From contig JAPOIM010000037.1 of the NCBI GenBank assembly GCA_029978905.1, forward strand, positions 1-43,035: a stretch of 43,035 bases of DNA. Reading direction: 5' to 3'. The notes beneath the pieces were generated by a model. The model did not search any database. It saw only the letters and a program-made list of their open reading frames with translations, and had not been told where the DNA came from. Origin of the DNA: Planctomycetota bacterium (GTDB lineage: Bacteria; Planctomycetota; Planctomycetia; Pirellulales; UBA1268). Below are positions 26,500-36,057 of this stretch, piece by piece; position 1 is the first letter of the stretch, and each line of letters starts with the position of its first letter. The translations under genes were made by a program, and so were the position numbers.

Positions 26500-29363
26500 G
26501 AGATCTCCTCGAGAAACAGACTTGGTGTGTCGCTGCGGTGACGGATGGCCGCTCGGAGTTCGACCGCTCCCTCCACGGGGATCACCGAAGGCCGGGCGAG
26601 CCCGTCGCCGGAAAGCCGGACGTTCCAGGTGTTGTCAATCCGCCACCAGCCATCCTGGCCCTCGCGGATCTCCCTACCGCGAGCGGCGCGAAACATCGCG
26701 AGCCCTTCCACATCGCCGCGAACGCTCAGGGCTCGGCTGAGTTGCGGCTGCTGGTTCACTTCGCTGGCGGTGAGCGATTCGTTGACGGTGAGGCCGTCGC
26801 ACGACCAGGTGAAGGTGGGCCTCCCCTGCTCATCCACTTTGTAGCCTAGGAAGCGACCGCCACGCTCGCGCGGCGGGCTCTCAGGCCATGTCGCGTCGAT
26901 CGCGGGGAGCAACGCGACGGTTGCCGATGCGTCTGGTGTGATCACGCCATCGCCGAGAGGGGGCTGCCATCCGGATCCTCGTCCGGTCCAGTGGCGGCCC
27001 GCATCGATGAAGGCATTTCGCCAGGCGAGGGCCAGCCGAAACCGCTCTGCGTCCCAGGCGATGTTGGCTCGCTCAGGGAACCCCACGCCGATGGCTCGGG
27101 GGCCCGCACCTTCGATGAAGTTGCGATAAAAGACGGGCTTCTCGCTAGCGACCAACTCGATGGTGTTGGCGCCGGCACCGATGGGAGGCCGTGGGTTTGC
27201 CGAGCCGACGTAGCGCCAGATCGACTCGATCTGCCCCGCCGCGGTGCCGTCGAGGATGTCGGGATAGAAGCTTGTGCCCATCGGCCAACTTGCCGGCATC
27301 CGCGTGCCCGGACGGAATCGCTGCGGGTCTTCCACGTACGCGAGGAACCATTCGTGGCGGAGCCGCTTGGGGAAGCGAGTCATGTCGATCACGCCAAGGC
27401 TCTGTCCTTTCTCACCGCCAAAGGAGTGGCACTTGATGCAGCCGAGCGTTCGCGAACCGGAGAGGTGCCGCCCCTGCTCGAGCACGGTCGCGTCCGAGAA
27501 GTTTTCAAGTTCAGGCAGAGTGACTTCGGTCTTGGCATCGGCGGCCAGGAGCGTCGCCACCTCGTTCGCCAGCCCCGGCTCCCAGGCAGGCATGCGGGTG
27601 GCCATTGTCTGCTGGCGGTCGCGGCCTCCTTCGCGGAGCACCTCCTGCAAAAACTCAGGGCGTAACTTGTCTCCCACGCCATCAAGCGTGGGAGGCAGTC
27701 GGCCTTCATCGCCAAGTTCTTCCACAAATGAGCGAAACAGCCGGTCGCGGGCTGGATCTCGTAGGATCGGCTCGCCATCCTCATCGACAGGGTTGCCCAC
27801 GGGGAGCACACCGCCGCGGCCGTCACGGGCATGGCAGGCGACGCAGTTGGAGGCGGTGAGCAGGTGCGCGAGCCGCGCGGCGGGTTCCGGGGGCGTCTGT
27901 GCGGCGTCTGAGTTCAGCCAGCGGATCGCTATGGCGAGGGCTGCCCGCTGTGCGTCATCGAGGTTGAAGTGCGGGAGGGATGGGTTGGGCGACGCGGCCA
28001 GGCAACCCGCGTCGAGGTTGCCGAGACCTGTCAGCGGCTGGGCCTGCCAGTCGCGCACCTTTGCATCAAGTAGGTCGGGGGCTGCAAGCGTGCCGTCGGT
28101 GTGGCAGGCGACGCAGCCATGGGTGCGAAACGCTGCGGCACCCTGCAGGGCCAGGCGGGCGTCGACCGTGAATGCGTCGGGATCGTCGACGGGCGCTGCG
28201 GCAAGCGGTGTGCCATCGGGGCTGGGCGTGATCAGCGCAAGCGCGCTTTGGCGTGGTCTACCCGGTGCCGCAATCTCAAGGTTCAGCGACTGCTGGCCCG
28301 CGGCTTCGAAATACTCAACCCGGATCGGATGCACTCCTGCTGGAAGGTCGATCTCACCGGTTCGTTCACCCGCGGGGTGGATGCCGTCGTAGTCGACCAC
28401 CATCGTGTTGCCCACGGTCACGCGGCTGCCGTCATCGCTTGAGAGGAAGAGCCGGTGCCGGCCACCGCGCGGCACATGCAGAAAGCCATCAAGCACAATC
28501 ACGAGCCCTTCGTCGGCACCCGCGAAGTCAAAGATGTCGAAGCGGCGCACCGGGCCTGCGGTGTCGGGCTCGCCGAGGGTGTCGAGGTCAGGCAGCGCGT
28601 CGACGAGCTTCTTCCAACTGCGGCCCTCGAAGGCCACCACATCGGGCACCGACGCATCTCCATCGAGACCACCGACGAGGGCTGCCACGAGGTGTCTGCG
28701 TTGGTCGTCGGAGAGGGGGACGTGCGGCATTCGTCCGCCCGGATGAGTCTGCAGCGGATCGGCGAGAAACGTGTCGAGGGCCGCGGGCGACCAGCGGGCA
28801 GCGATATCCCCCAGTGGCCGCTGATCGGGGAGGGTAGCCTGCCCGTCGAGTGGACCGTGACAGACCTGACAGCCCACGCGAGCGTAGAGCCGCCGGCCTT
28901 CGTCGGCTCGGGCCTCGCCACCACCAGGCACGCCCGAGGTGTCGAACTCTCCCGTGCCGGCAAGAAAATGCGTGAGTGCCTCGACGGTCTCTTCGCGCTC
29001 GCCGTCAGCGAGGCCGGCAAGCATCTGCGGCATCGTGGTGCCCGGCTTGGCAGCGTGAGGATCGCTGAGATACGTCGCGATCCATTCTGGACGCAGTCGC
29101 CGGCCAACGGCGGTCGCCTCGCCGCCGAGCCGTGGCGGGTGCGGCGCCGAGAGGTGCGGCGTGTGGCTTTCGGAGGCGGCATGACACGCGACACAGCCGA
29201 GTTCGCCGAAGAGCAGCAGGCCCACCTCGAGTGTTTCAGCGGACTCACTCCGTCCAAACCGTTCGAAGCCCGGCACGGTTGGCGCCGCGTGTGCGGATCC
29301 GGCAAAGGTGGCAGTAAGGGTGACGCTCAGGACGAGCGTGCGGACCAGCATTCGGGCGTTCAT
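26475..29363 (-). CDS. Exported pentaheme c-type cytochrome with PA14-like domain
   Basis: 962 residues. The signal peptide is MNARMLVRTLVLSVTLTATFAGSAHA. Five CxxCH heme motifs occur in order: CVACHAA, CQVCHGP, CVACHTD, CVACHAR and CIKCHSF. Each is followed by a plausible distal Met segment such as TTMPQMLAG, GRMPHVPL and TRMPASWP. Between the second and third hemes sits a PA14-like module (FLHVPRGGRHRLFLSSDDGSRVTVGNTMVVDYDGIHPAGERTGEIDLPAGVHPIRVEYFE), a probable carbohydrate-contact domain. The C-terminal 280 residues are beta-rich (VASEKPVFYRNFIEGAGPRAIGVGFPE). I chose ATG 29363 because it opens the signal peptide and follows AGGATGCCACCG. An in-frame ATG at 29372 is possible. The longer frame to 29546 runs antisense into the divergent DUF885 gene. 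It is likely the electron acceptor for the overlapping downstream propeller protein. Confidence 0.85.
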   Translation of the reverse strand: MNARMLVRTLVLSVTLTATFAGSAHAAPTVPGFERFGRSESAETLEVGLLLFGELGCVACHAASESHTPHLSAPHPPRLGGEATAVGRRLRPEWIATYLSDPHAAKPGTTMPQMLAGLADGEREETVEALTHFLAGTGEFDTSGVPGGGEARADEGRRLYARVGCQVCHGPLDGQATLPDQRPLGDIAARWSPAALDTFLADPLQTHPGGRMPHVPLSDDQRRHLVAALVGGLDGDASVPDVVAFEGRSWKKLVDALPDLDTLGEPDTAGPVRRFDIFDFAGADEGLVIVLDGFLHVPRGGRHRLFLSSDDGSRVTVGNTMVVDYDGIHPAGERTGEIDLPAGVHPIRVEYFEAAGQQSLNLEIAAPGRPRQSALALITPSPDGTPLAAAPVDDPDAFTVDARLALQGAAAFRTHGCVACHTDGTLAAPDLLDAKVRDWQAQPLTGLGNLDAGCLAASPNPSLPHFNLDDAQRAALAIAIRWLNSDAAQTPPEPAARLAHLLTASNCVACHARDGRGGVLPVGNPVDEDGEPILRDPARDRLFRSFVEELGDEGRLPPTLDGVGDKLRPEFLQEVLREGGRDRQQTMATRMPAWEPGLANEVATLLAADAKTEVTLPELENFSDATVLEQGRHLSGSRTLGCIKCHSFGGEKGQSLGVIDMTRFPKRLRHEWFLAYVEDPQRFRPGTRMPASWPMGTSFYPDILDGTAAGQIESIWRYVGSANPRPPIGAGANTIELVASEKPVFYRNFIEGAGPRAIGVGFPERANIAWDAERFRLALAWRNAFIDAGRHWTGRGSGWQPPLGDGVITPDASATVALLPAIDATWPESPPRERGGRFLGYKVDEQGRPTFTWSCDGLTVNESLTASEVNQQPQLSRALSVRGDVEGLAMFRAARGREIREGQDGWWRIDNTWNVRLSGDGLARPSVIPVEGAVELRAAIRHRSDTPSLFLEEISWHTPNGN

Positions 29364-29448
29364 CGGTGGCATCCTGCGGTGCGAACGCCGCGAGTGTATC
29401 CTCCCCACTCCACAGCGATCGAGTCGAACGGTTCCCGCGGAGGTTGAA

Positions 29449-31290
29449 ATGCGCAGTGTTTTGCAGAAATTCCGTCGGCAGTGGGCCGCCAGCCGGCCGG
29501 CAGGAATGGGGATCGTCACCATCGCCATGATCCTGGGAGGGCTCATGATGAGCGCCGCAGTCAGCCTTGCCGAAGATGATGCCGCAAAAAGTGACTTGCA
29601 AGCGTTTTACCGCGACTACCTCGACGCGACTTTTGCGATGCGGCCGCTGTCCGCGACGCTGCTTGGCGATCATCGCTTCGATGACCAACTCGACGACATT
29701 TCGGCCGAGGCGCGCGAGAGGTGGCTGACGTACGACCGTGAGACGCTGGCCGCACTCGAAACACGGTTTGGCGCGGCGTCTGGCCAACTTTCGCCCGACG
29801 ATGCGCTCGACTTTGAGATCTTCCGCGATGATCTCACGAGGTCGATCTGGCTGACGGAGGCCTTTGAGCCGTTTGCAGAGGATCCACGCGTCTACGGTGG
29901 TTACCTCAGCGACAGCGTGTACTCCCTCGTGGCCCAGTCGACGCTCCCCAAAGAGACAAACGTGGCGAATGCCATCGCCCGCATGAAGCAGTTTCCGAGG
30001 ATCGTTGCCGAGGCGAAGGCCACGCTCACCACGCCACCGGCGTCGGTGCTGGCCACGGCGATCGGCCAGAACCGCGGTGCGATTGGTTTCTACACCGAGG
30101 ACCTCTTTACGCTTGTTGGCAAGACCGAGCAGCACGACGCCTTGAAAGCCGCTGCCGCCGACGTGGTGGTCCTGCTTGAGGACTATCAGCGGTTTCTCGA
30201 GGAGGAACTCCAGCCGCGGGCCACGGGAGAGTGGCGGATCGGCCGCGAGCGGTTTGCCAAGAAGTTTGATCTCGTTGTCGACATGGGGATCACCGCGGAC
30301 GACCTGCTGGTGGAGGCTGAAGCCGAGTTTGAGCGGGTGCAGTTGGAGATGGCGGTGGTGGCCCGCCAGCTGTGGGCGGAGCGGTTTCCCGGTCGGCCGA
30401 TTCCCCCCGACGATGCTGCGGGGCGTCGGCAGCTGATCGCTGAAGTGACCGCTGCGGTGGGGCATGACCATGGCGAGCCCGAGACACTTGTCCGCGATGC
30501 TCGCGAAACAGTCGCCACGATCTGCAGCTTCATTCGCGAGAAAGATCTCCTCGCCCTGCCAGAACCCGACCGATGTCAGATCATCGAGATGCCTGCCTTC
30601 CGTCGTGGCAACTCGCTGGCCTACCTCGACCCCGCCCTGCCCCTCGACCCAGCAGGCGCGAGCTACTACGCCATCTCACCGCCACCAGCGACCTGGGGCG
30701 AAGAGAAGGTGCGGAGCTTCCTCGAGGAATACAACCGCCACATGCTGCAGATCCTCACGATCCACGAGGCCTATCCAGGGCACTATGTGCAGCTGGAGTA
30801 TGCCAACCGCGTGCCGTCGCTCGTGCGGAAGGTGATTGGCAGCGGGACGTACATCGAGGGGTGGGCGGTGTACACCGAGCGGATGATGCTCGATCAGGGC
30901 TACGGAGCCGGGGACCTTGCGCTACGGCTCAACCAGCTGAAGTTTTATCTGCGGGCGGTGGCCAACGCGATTCTCGATCATCGCATGCACTGCTCAGGCT
31001 GGAGCGACGACGAGGCGCTCGCCTTCCTGGTGCGTGATGCGTATCAGACAGAAGGAGAGGCTCGACTGAAGGTGGTGCGGGCCAAGCAAAGCTCGGTGCA
31101 ACTCTCCACCTATTTTGCGGGACGCACGGCAATGATGCGGTTGCGAAACGAGATCCAACGCGAGCAACACGAGGCCTTCAGTCTTGGCCGCTACCACGAA
31201 GCGGTGCTTTCTGCAGGCTCCGTCCCGGTCAAACTATTGCCCAGCATCGTGCGGCGACACCTCGCCACAACGTCGACCTCCGCTGAGTAA
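29449..31290 (+). CDS. DUF885 family peptidase-like protein
   Basis: 613 residues, exported by an N-terminal signal or anchor (GMGIVTIAMILGGLMMSAAVSLAE, about 19-42). The DUF885 hallmark ILTIHEAYPGHYVQLEYANR (about 434-453) contains the HExxPGHxxQ zinc-type motif. YIEGWAVYTERMMLDQGYG follows at about 468 and supplies the downstream Glu of the presumed metal site. The N-terminal half is helical and typical (LLGDHRFDDQLDDISAEARERWL). A metallo-carboxypeptidase or dipeptidase role is inferred from the motif, and the substrate is unknown. ATG 29449 follows GGAGGTTGAA, an excellent ribosome-binding site, and begins the signal peptide. It diverges from the pentaheme gene with 85 bases between the starts, a region that must hold both promoters. 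It converges with the EF-hand gene. Confidence 0.88.
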   Translation: MRSVLQKFRRQWAASRPAGMGIVTIAMILGGLMMSAAVSLAEDDAAKSDLQAFYRDYLDATFAMRPLSATLLGDHRFDDQLDDISAEARERWLTYDRETLAALETRFGAASGQLSPDDALDFEIFRDDLTRSIWLTEAFEPFAEDPRVYGGYLSDSVYSLVAQSTLPKETNVANAIARMKQFPRIVAEAKATLTTPPASVLATAIGQNRGAIGFYTEDLFTLVGKTEQHDALKAAAADVVVLLEDYQRFLEEELQPRATGEWRIGRERFAKKFDLVVDMGITADDLLVEAEAEFERVQLEMAVVARQLWAERFPGRPIPPDDAAGRRQLIAEVTAAVGHDHGEPETLVRDARETVATICSFIREKDLLALPEPDRCQIIEMPAFRRGNSLAYLDPALPLDPAGASYYAISPPPATWGEEKVRSFLEEYNRHMLQILTIHEAYPGHYVQLEYANRVPSLVRKVIGSGTYIEGWAVYTERMMLDQGYGAGDLALRLNQLKFYLRAVANAILDHRMHCSGWSDDEALAFLVRDAYQTEGEARLKVVRAKQSSVQLSTYFAGRTAMMRLRNEIQREQHEAFSLGRYHEAVLSAGSVPVKLLPSIVRRHLATTSTSAE

Positions 31291-31307
31291 GCGGGCGTCG
31301 CGTTGCC

Positions 31308-31652
31308 CTATTCAAACCAGGCGCGGAGGCTTGTCAGGAGCGTGCCGTAGCGGTCGAGCTCATCCCGACTCTCCCGAATGAGCGCGGTTGCCCGAGCGGA
31401 TTCGAGTTCACTGAGGTGACCATCCTTGTTGAGGTCATACTCGTTCAGCGAACTTTGGGAAATCCGCTTGATCTGACGATCAGGTGGATTTTCCTCAAAC
31501 ATCAGTTCCGTGATGGAACCGAGCGCATCAGCGTCGGAGACGACCTTTCGCCGCGCCGCGTGGGCTCGGCTGGAGTTGGCCAAAAGGGAAATGGCCAGGG
31601 TGAACAAGGTCACAACAATGGCAAAGGCACGGAAAGATTTGCGCGTCAACAC
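31308..31652 (-). CDS. Small exported EF-hand protein
   Basis: 114 residues. A signal peptide (FRAFAIVVTLFTLAISLLANSSRAHA, about 7-32) is followed by a helical segment and one canonical EF-hand loop, DLNKDGHLSELE (residues 73-84). It has Asp/Asn/Asp at positions 1, 3 and 5, Gly at 6 and Glu at 12, all required for calcium binding. Only one loop is present. The predicted start is GTG at 31652; a nearby ATG at 31662 is out of frame. Planctomycetes encode many such small EF-hand secreted proteins. Its gene follows the sugar nucleotide gene at 31797 by 144 bases, so it may be in the same transcript. The specific role is unknown. Confidence 0.78.
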   Translation of the reverse strand: MLTRKSFRAFAIVVTLFTLAISLLANSSRAHAARRKVVSDADALGSITELMFEENPPDRQIKRISQSSLNEYDLNKDGHLSELESARATALIRESRDELDRYGTLLTSLRAWFE

Positions 31653-31796
31653 GATGGTGCATTCCGAGGTGGTTTAACCGTTGCATACGAAGTTCAACGG
31701 TGCGGCTCGGAAAGCGTTGCGAAAGATTTTTTCCCGCTCGGGAGGCCTTTTTTCAGCGAGAAAATGGCGTATCTCAGGAAGTAAATCCCACCCAAC

Positions 31797-34700
31797 CTAC
31801 CGCCACCCGCAGAGCGTCGCGACGTAGTCGGCGGAGCCGTCGCGGAGCCAGCCATCGAGCTGGGCGACGTCTTTGAGCTGCTGTCCCCGGAAGCGGGGGA
31901 CGACAAAGAAACGGCTGGACACCTCGGGGAGTGAGGTCATGTCGCCCCACAGTTTCTCAAACTGCGTGACCGGGAAAACATCTTCCTGCCCATGTCCCCA
32001 GCGTTTCTTCACGTCCTTGAGGGTGACGTAGGTGGGCACGCGGGTAGCGCCCTCACGGATGGCAGCCGCCACGCGGGGCTCGTCTGCCAGGTCGTCGCGA
32101 GTGAGGCCGAAGAAGTTGAGCAACTGGTCGATGTCGATCCAGCTGGAGAGCGAGTTGTAGTAGCGGAGACGGAAGTCGTCCGCCTCGTTTGGCATGGCCA
32201 GCCCTTCCACAAGCCGTGGACGCCCGTTGACGCGAGCGAGCCCGCCGCCTCTGTCTTCAATCCGCCGAGGAATCACCTCGAGCGAGAGGCAGCTGCCGCC
32301 GCTGATGTGTTCCCCCAGGATGGCTGGATCAAGGTTGGCCCCGAGGGTGTCGATGTTGTGCAGGAAGAGCCACTTGAGTTGGGGCCGCTGTGCGAGCAGA
32401 TCAGCGAGCACACCATTGCGGAGCATGTTGGGAATTTCAAACCAGTGCCCGACTGGATGGAGGCACTGCTGGGGCAGGTTGTCGGTGTAGTCGGAGCCTT
32501 CGCCTGTCGAGACGGCCCAGTCGAGGAGGGCGGCATGCAGGCTGTCGCGGACCTTCTGCTTCTGCTCGTCGAGTGTTTGGTGCGACAGTTCCTCCCACGC
32601 AAACCGCAGGTCGCGGGTGGTGGGCACGAGCCGCAGCCCAACAGCCCTCCCTGGCGAGAGCACCCACGGCACGTCGGGATCGCTCGCGAGGCGGGCGAGC
32701 GACTCGGCGATCTGCTCATGGGTGAGATGGCTCGTTGTGATCACGTGCGGGATGGGCATGCCTGCGGCCCGCGCGGCCTGCTGCGACTTGGCGAGGTGCA
32801 CCTCGAGGAAGGAGCGGTGGGCTCCGCCAAGCTTGCAGAAGGGATTGAGAGCTTTGACGACGCCGGCGCCCTGCGTCCAGCGGCTCCCCACGCCAGCGGC
32901 GAGCGTCACCACCGCCACCTCGCCAGCCGCGAGGGCCTGACGCCCAACGTCGGCGGCTGGAGCGTCGGTGGGCGTCTCAACGAGCCACGTCACATCGCTG
33001 TCGCGCACGTCCTCGATTTTTGTTGACGCAGGAAGCCGGTTTTGGGCCAAGCCGATGCGGCCGTGCACAAGATCGCTGCGGATCTGCTCATGCTGGACGG
33101 CATCAAACCCGAGGTCTTCGAGGAGCTGCCGAAGCCCGCGGTCGGTTGTCGCGCGTGAGCCTCGGGGGAAGAGCCGGTCGAAGAGCACGTCGACCATGCC
33201 GGAGAGTTCGGGCCGCGTGCGGCAGGCCGCTGCGAAGGCATCGAGCTCGCCACGACGAGAGGGGGCGAGGCCACGGCGGTCGGCCTTGAGCAAGGCGGGT
33301 ACGGTCAGGGCGTAGTAGCCAGGGGGCATGAGGGCCGCGGGGCCGGTGAGCACCTCGCAGCGGGTGCCATGTTGGTTGACGGCGAAGTCGTAGACCACCG
33401 GCTCCATCGCAAACGGCAACGCATGCTCCAACTCGCGTTTGGTGGAGGCCATGATCTCACCAAGGGCCTCGAGGGCCGCGGGCTTGGCATCGGGGGTGAC
33501 GATGAAGCCCATGCCACCACCGCTCATGCCGCCGAGCATCCAAAAGCCGAGAAACTTTTCGCCGAAGCGTTCGCGCACGCGGGTGATGACTGTCTCGGTG
33601 AACTGGTTGGTGGCCCAGGGAATGATCGTCTGCACGGGGCCGAAGAAGTTGCGGGTGGTGGCGGCCGCGATACGTGGCACGTCGCCTGCCTGCACGGCAG
33701 CAATGATCTCGTCGAGAATCTCTCCAGCTTCTTCACGGGCCAGCCAGGCGTCGCTGCTTCGCAGGAGATACTTCTCCGTGACCATCTCCAGGATTGGTCC
33801 CACGTTTTGGGCCATGCCGCCGTGCACGAGGACGAGCGAGGCCTCAAGATCGCCGCCAAGCGGGACGGCTTCGTGGGTGGGCAGCAGCCGACCGCGGCTG
33901 ATGCCGTGTTCCGGATCTCCCTCGACGGCGGCCACGCCACGGATCAGTTTGGCTGCCGGCCACACGCCCCCGGAGTCTTGCCAGCCACCGCCGCTGCCAC
34001 CAAGCCATTCGCCGAGAATGGCCCGCGCGGCGACAAGCCGTCTTTCCGCTTCGTCGAGTGGGCCCGTCAACGAGGCCGCCTGACCGGTGGCACGCATGCA
34101 GACCGCGATCAGGGCGGCGAGAAGGTTGGTGGAAACGGCGAGTCGCGACCCCTTGGGGATGTTGTTGACGCTGCTGACGACCTCGAGCCCCAGGCCTGGG
34201 CCCACCAGTCGCTCAAGCACCGCCTGCATGCTCGCGCCAGAACCTTCGAGTCCGGAGGGCACCAGGCCGCCTGCGATGACCGCAGCCTTGAGCAGGCCGA
34301 GGTAATCGCGGGCGAAGTCAAAGACTTCGGCCACATCGGTGATTTCGGCCGTCGCTCCAAGGTCCACGCTCGTCAGCCGCAGCACCGGCTCGTCGATCAC
34401 TCGCAGGAAGGCCTCGACCGGGGGCTTGGGCGCGGTGTCACGGCCGTGGACGGCGAGGTCGACGGAAATGTTGAGGACTCGCGCGGCCTCGGGGTAGTCC
34501 ATGCCGAGAAAGAAGATGTCGCTCCAGCCTGCGTGCGAGAGATCCATTCGCACTGGCGTCGTTTCCCGCAGGAGCGGAAAGAGATCGGTGCTGGCCGCAT
34601 CGCGGTCACGCGCGAGCAGTTCCGGCCTGATCCGCAGGGGATGGTCGGCCGGGTGTCCCATGCGAAACATCCACTGGTTGCCGGCGAGGGAACGCACGCT

Positions 34701-35138
34701 GCGGCGGACCTGGTTGGCGAGGGTCTGGAGGGCGAGGTCGTGATAGGCCGACGCGAGACCGCTGGAGAGGGCATCGGAGGGCCCTGCCGTCTCTTGCCGC
34801 GTGAGAAAGGTTTCGATTGCTTCTTCGAAGCGGCGATCGAGGAGGTGTTCGAAGCCCTCGTAGGGAATCAGTGCGGCGGTCGCCTCAAGCCGCTTGGGCA
34901 GATGGAAGCGATGGATCGCATAGAGAAAGAAGAGACTCCGCACCCGTTCGTAGAGGTTGCTTCGCTCGTGTCGGAAGGATTCCAGAGCGGCCGCCTCGGC
35001 CAGCAATTCCGCGGTAGAGAGTGGCTCGCAGACCGAGTCGATGCTGCGATTTCGCAGCGAAGGGTCGCTTGCGGTGATGATCTGACACAGCTGCGAGGTG
35101 GCGTGCGTCGTGGAGGCTGGTGAGGCCGAGGTTGGCAT
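31797..35138 (-). CDS. GHMP-kinase/UDP-sugar pyrophosphorylase-like fusion
   Basis: 1113 residues. After a helical N-terminus, a GHMP-kinase-like region occupies about 190-600. It has [25 protein letters not shown] (about 325-350, the PxGSGLGTSS-type motif of fucokinase relatives, here SRLAVST) and the third GHMP motif [13 protein letters not shown] (about 533-545). From about 735 to the end is a eukaryotic-type UDPGP-like pyrophosphorylase: [85 protein letters not shown]. Together they suggest a sugar salvage enzyme that makes a sugar-1-phosphate and then an NDP-sugar. The order is opposite to the known FKP fusion. ATG 35138 is chosen because GGGGAG precedes it; a GTG at 35144 would overlap the stop of the upstream gene (GTGA). 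Substrate unknown. Confidence 0.78.
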   Translation of the reverse strand: MPTSASPASTTHATSQLCQIITASDPSLRNRSIDSVCEPLSTAELLAEAAALESFRHERSNLYERVRSLFFLYAIHRFHLPKRLEATAALIPYEGFEHLLDRRFEEAIETFLTRQETAGPSDALSSGLASAYHDLALQTLANQVRRSVRSLAGNQWMFRMGHPADHPLRIRPELLARDRDAASTDLFPLLRETTPVRMDLSHAGWSDIFFLGMDYPEAARVLNISVDLAVHGRDTAPKPPVEAFLRVIDEPVLRLTSVDLGATAEITDVAEVFDFARDYLGLLKAAVIAGGLVPSGLEGSGASMQAVLERLVGPGLGLEVVSSVNNIPKGSRLAVSTNLLAALIAVCMRATGQAASLTGPLDEAERRLVAARAILGEWLGGSGGGWQDSGGVWPAAKLIRGVAAVEGDPEHGISRGRLLPTHEAVPLGGDLEASLVLVHGGMAQNVGPILEMVTEKYLLRSSDAWLAREEAGEILDEIIAAVQAGDVPRIAAATTRNFFGPVQTIIPWATNQFTETVITRVRERFGEKFLGFWMLGGMSGGGMGFIVTPDAKPAALEALGEIMASTKRELEHALPFAMEPVVYDFAVNQHGTRCEVLTGPAALMPPGYYALTVPALLKADRRGLAPSRRGELDAFAAACRTRPELSGMVDVLFDRLFPRGSRATTDRGLRQLLEDLGFDAVQHEQIRSDLVHGRIGLAQNRLPASTKIEDVRDSDVTWLVETPTDAPAADVGRQALAAGEVAVVTLAAGVGSRWTQGAGVVKALNPFCKLGGAHRSFLEVHLAKSQQAARAAGMPIPHVITTSHLTHEQIAESLARLASDPDVPWVLSPGRAVGLRLVPTTRDLRFAWEELSHQTLDEQKQKVRDSLHAALLDWAVSTGEGSDYTDNLPQQCLHPVGHWFEIPNMLRNGVLADLLAQRPQLKWLFLHNIDTLGANLDPAILGEHISGGSCLSLEVIPRRIEDRGGGLARVNGRPRLVEGLAMPNEADDFRLRYYNSLSSWIDIDQLLNFFGLTRDDLADEPRVAAAIREGATRVPTYVTLKDVKKRWGHGQEDVFPVTQFEKLWGDMTSLPEVSSRFFVVPRFRGQQLKDVAQLDGWLRDGSADYVATLCGWR

Positions 35139-35140
35139 GG

Positions 35141-36001
35141 TCACTCCCCGGTCGGCTGCTTCGCGAGCAGGTCAACAAGCTGCGCCAAAATCTCACCACG
35201 GTCAGGGCCCGCCAAGCCAATCGCCAGCTGCGCGGTGAGCAGGCCGTAAGTCAGCCCGAGGTTGTACCGGCGACCTGCCAGTTCGGCGGAGAGATACCGC
35301 TCCCGCCCGGCCAGAGCGGCGAGGGCTGGAGAGAGTTGCCGCCTGCCTTCCGGGCTCGCGGCATCAAGCAGATCGAGCACGGTGGGTGTGAGCACGTGCA
35401 TGCCGAAGAAGCAGAGGTAGTGGCCTGCTCGCAGCCCCGGCACGATCAGTTCCCGCTCGGCGAGCGTCGGAGTTGGCTTCTCGAGTACTTTGTCAATCTC
35501 GTAGAGACCCCGTCGTCCGGCAACCAGGCGTCCGCCCACCGTTCCAAAGTAGGGGAGCATGTGCTCGCGGGTGGCCTGCACCGCCGAGACTGCGCACCCC
35601 TCGGCTTCGGCGATCGCCACGAGCTGGCGGGCACAGGGTGTGGCGATGGCCTCCTGTTCGCCGGCAGCGTCGCTCACATAAAGATGGTCGCCCACAAAGT
35701 GCAAGAAGGGTTCGTCGGCCACGAAGCGGCGGGCTTGGAGAATCGCATGGCCATAACCGGCGGGCTCGGTCTGTGGAATCAGTTCAAGCCTCGACGCGGC
35801 ATCTCCAGCAGCTTCACGAAACGTCGCCTCGTCGCCCGGCCGGACGACGATCGCCACCTCATGGGCACCCGCGGCCACCGCTTCCTCGACGATGATCGCC
35901 AGAGCGGCTTTGGTCTGGCGGTCACGGTCAACAAGTTGCTGGAGCGGCAGATGCCGGTCGTCGCGGGCTGCGGCGGTAATGACGGCACGGGTGATCTTCA
36001 T
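35141..36001 (-). CDS. GalU-like nucleotidyltransferase with degenerate active-site loop
   Basis: 286 residues with the overall layout of UTP-glucose-1-phosphate uridylyltransferase. An N-terminal [10 protein letters not shown] strand, [56 protein letters not shown] and [20 protein letters not shown] align in order with GalU. The signature loop is lost: where GalU reads PAAGLGTRxLPxTKxxPKEMLP, this protein reads [26 protein letters not shown], without the GxGTR or KEM residues. The metal-binding GDD is GDH. It may be inactive, or may have changed nucleotide use, perhaps acting as a regulatory partner of the overlapping fusion enzyme. ATG 36001 lacks a strong Shine-Dalgarno. It sits directly upstream of the fusion gene with coupled stop/start. 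Confidence 0.7.
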   Translation of the reverse strand: MKITRAVITAAARDDRHLPLQQLVDRDRQTKAALAIIVEEAVAAGAHEVAIVVRPGDEATFREAAGDAASRLELIPQTEPAGYGHAILQARRFVADEPFLHFVGDHLYVSDAAGEQEAIATPCARQLVAIAEAEGCAVSAVQATREHMLPYFGTVGGRLVAGRRGLYEIDKVLEKPTPTLAERELIVPGLRAGHYLCFFGMHVLTPTVLDLLDAASPEGRRQLSPALAALAGRERYLSAELAGRRYNLGLTYGLLTAQLAIGLAGPDRGEILAQLVDLLAKQPTGE

Positions 36002-36057
36002 GGCGCAGGAACCCCCCTGGAGGACGTTCTAGTATGCCACGTTCTTGGGGCCGCAGG

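Noticed and set aside
33369..35123. 584-codon plus-strand ORF opposite the kinase/pyrophosphorylase fusion
   Set aside because: Antisense shadow; the minus-strand frame carries GHMP and UDPGP motifs.
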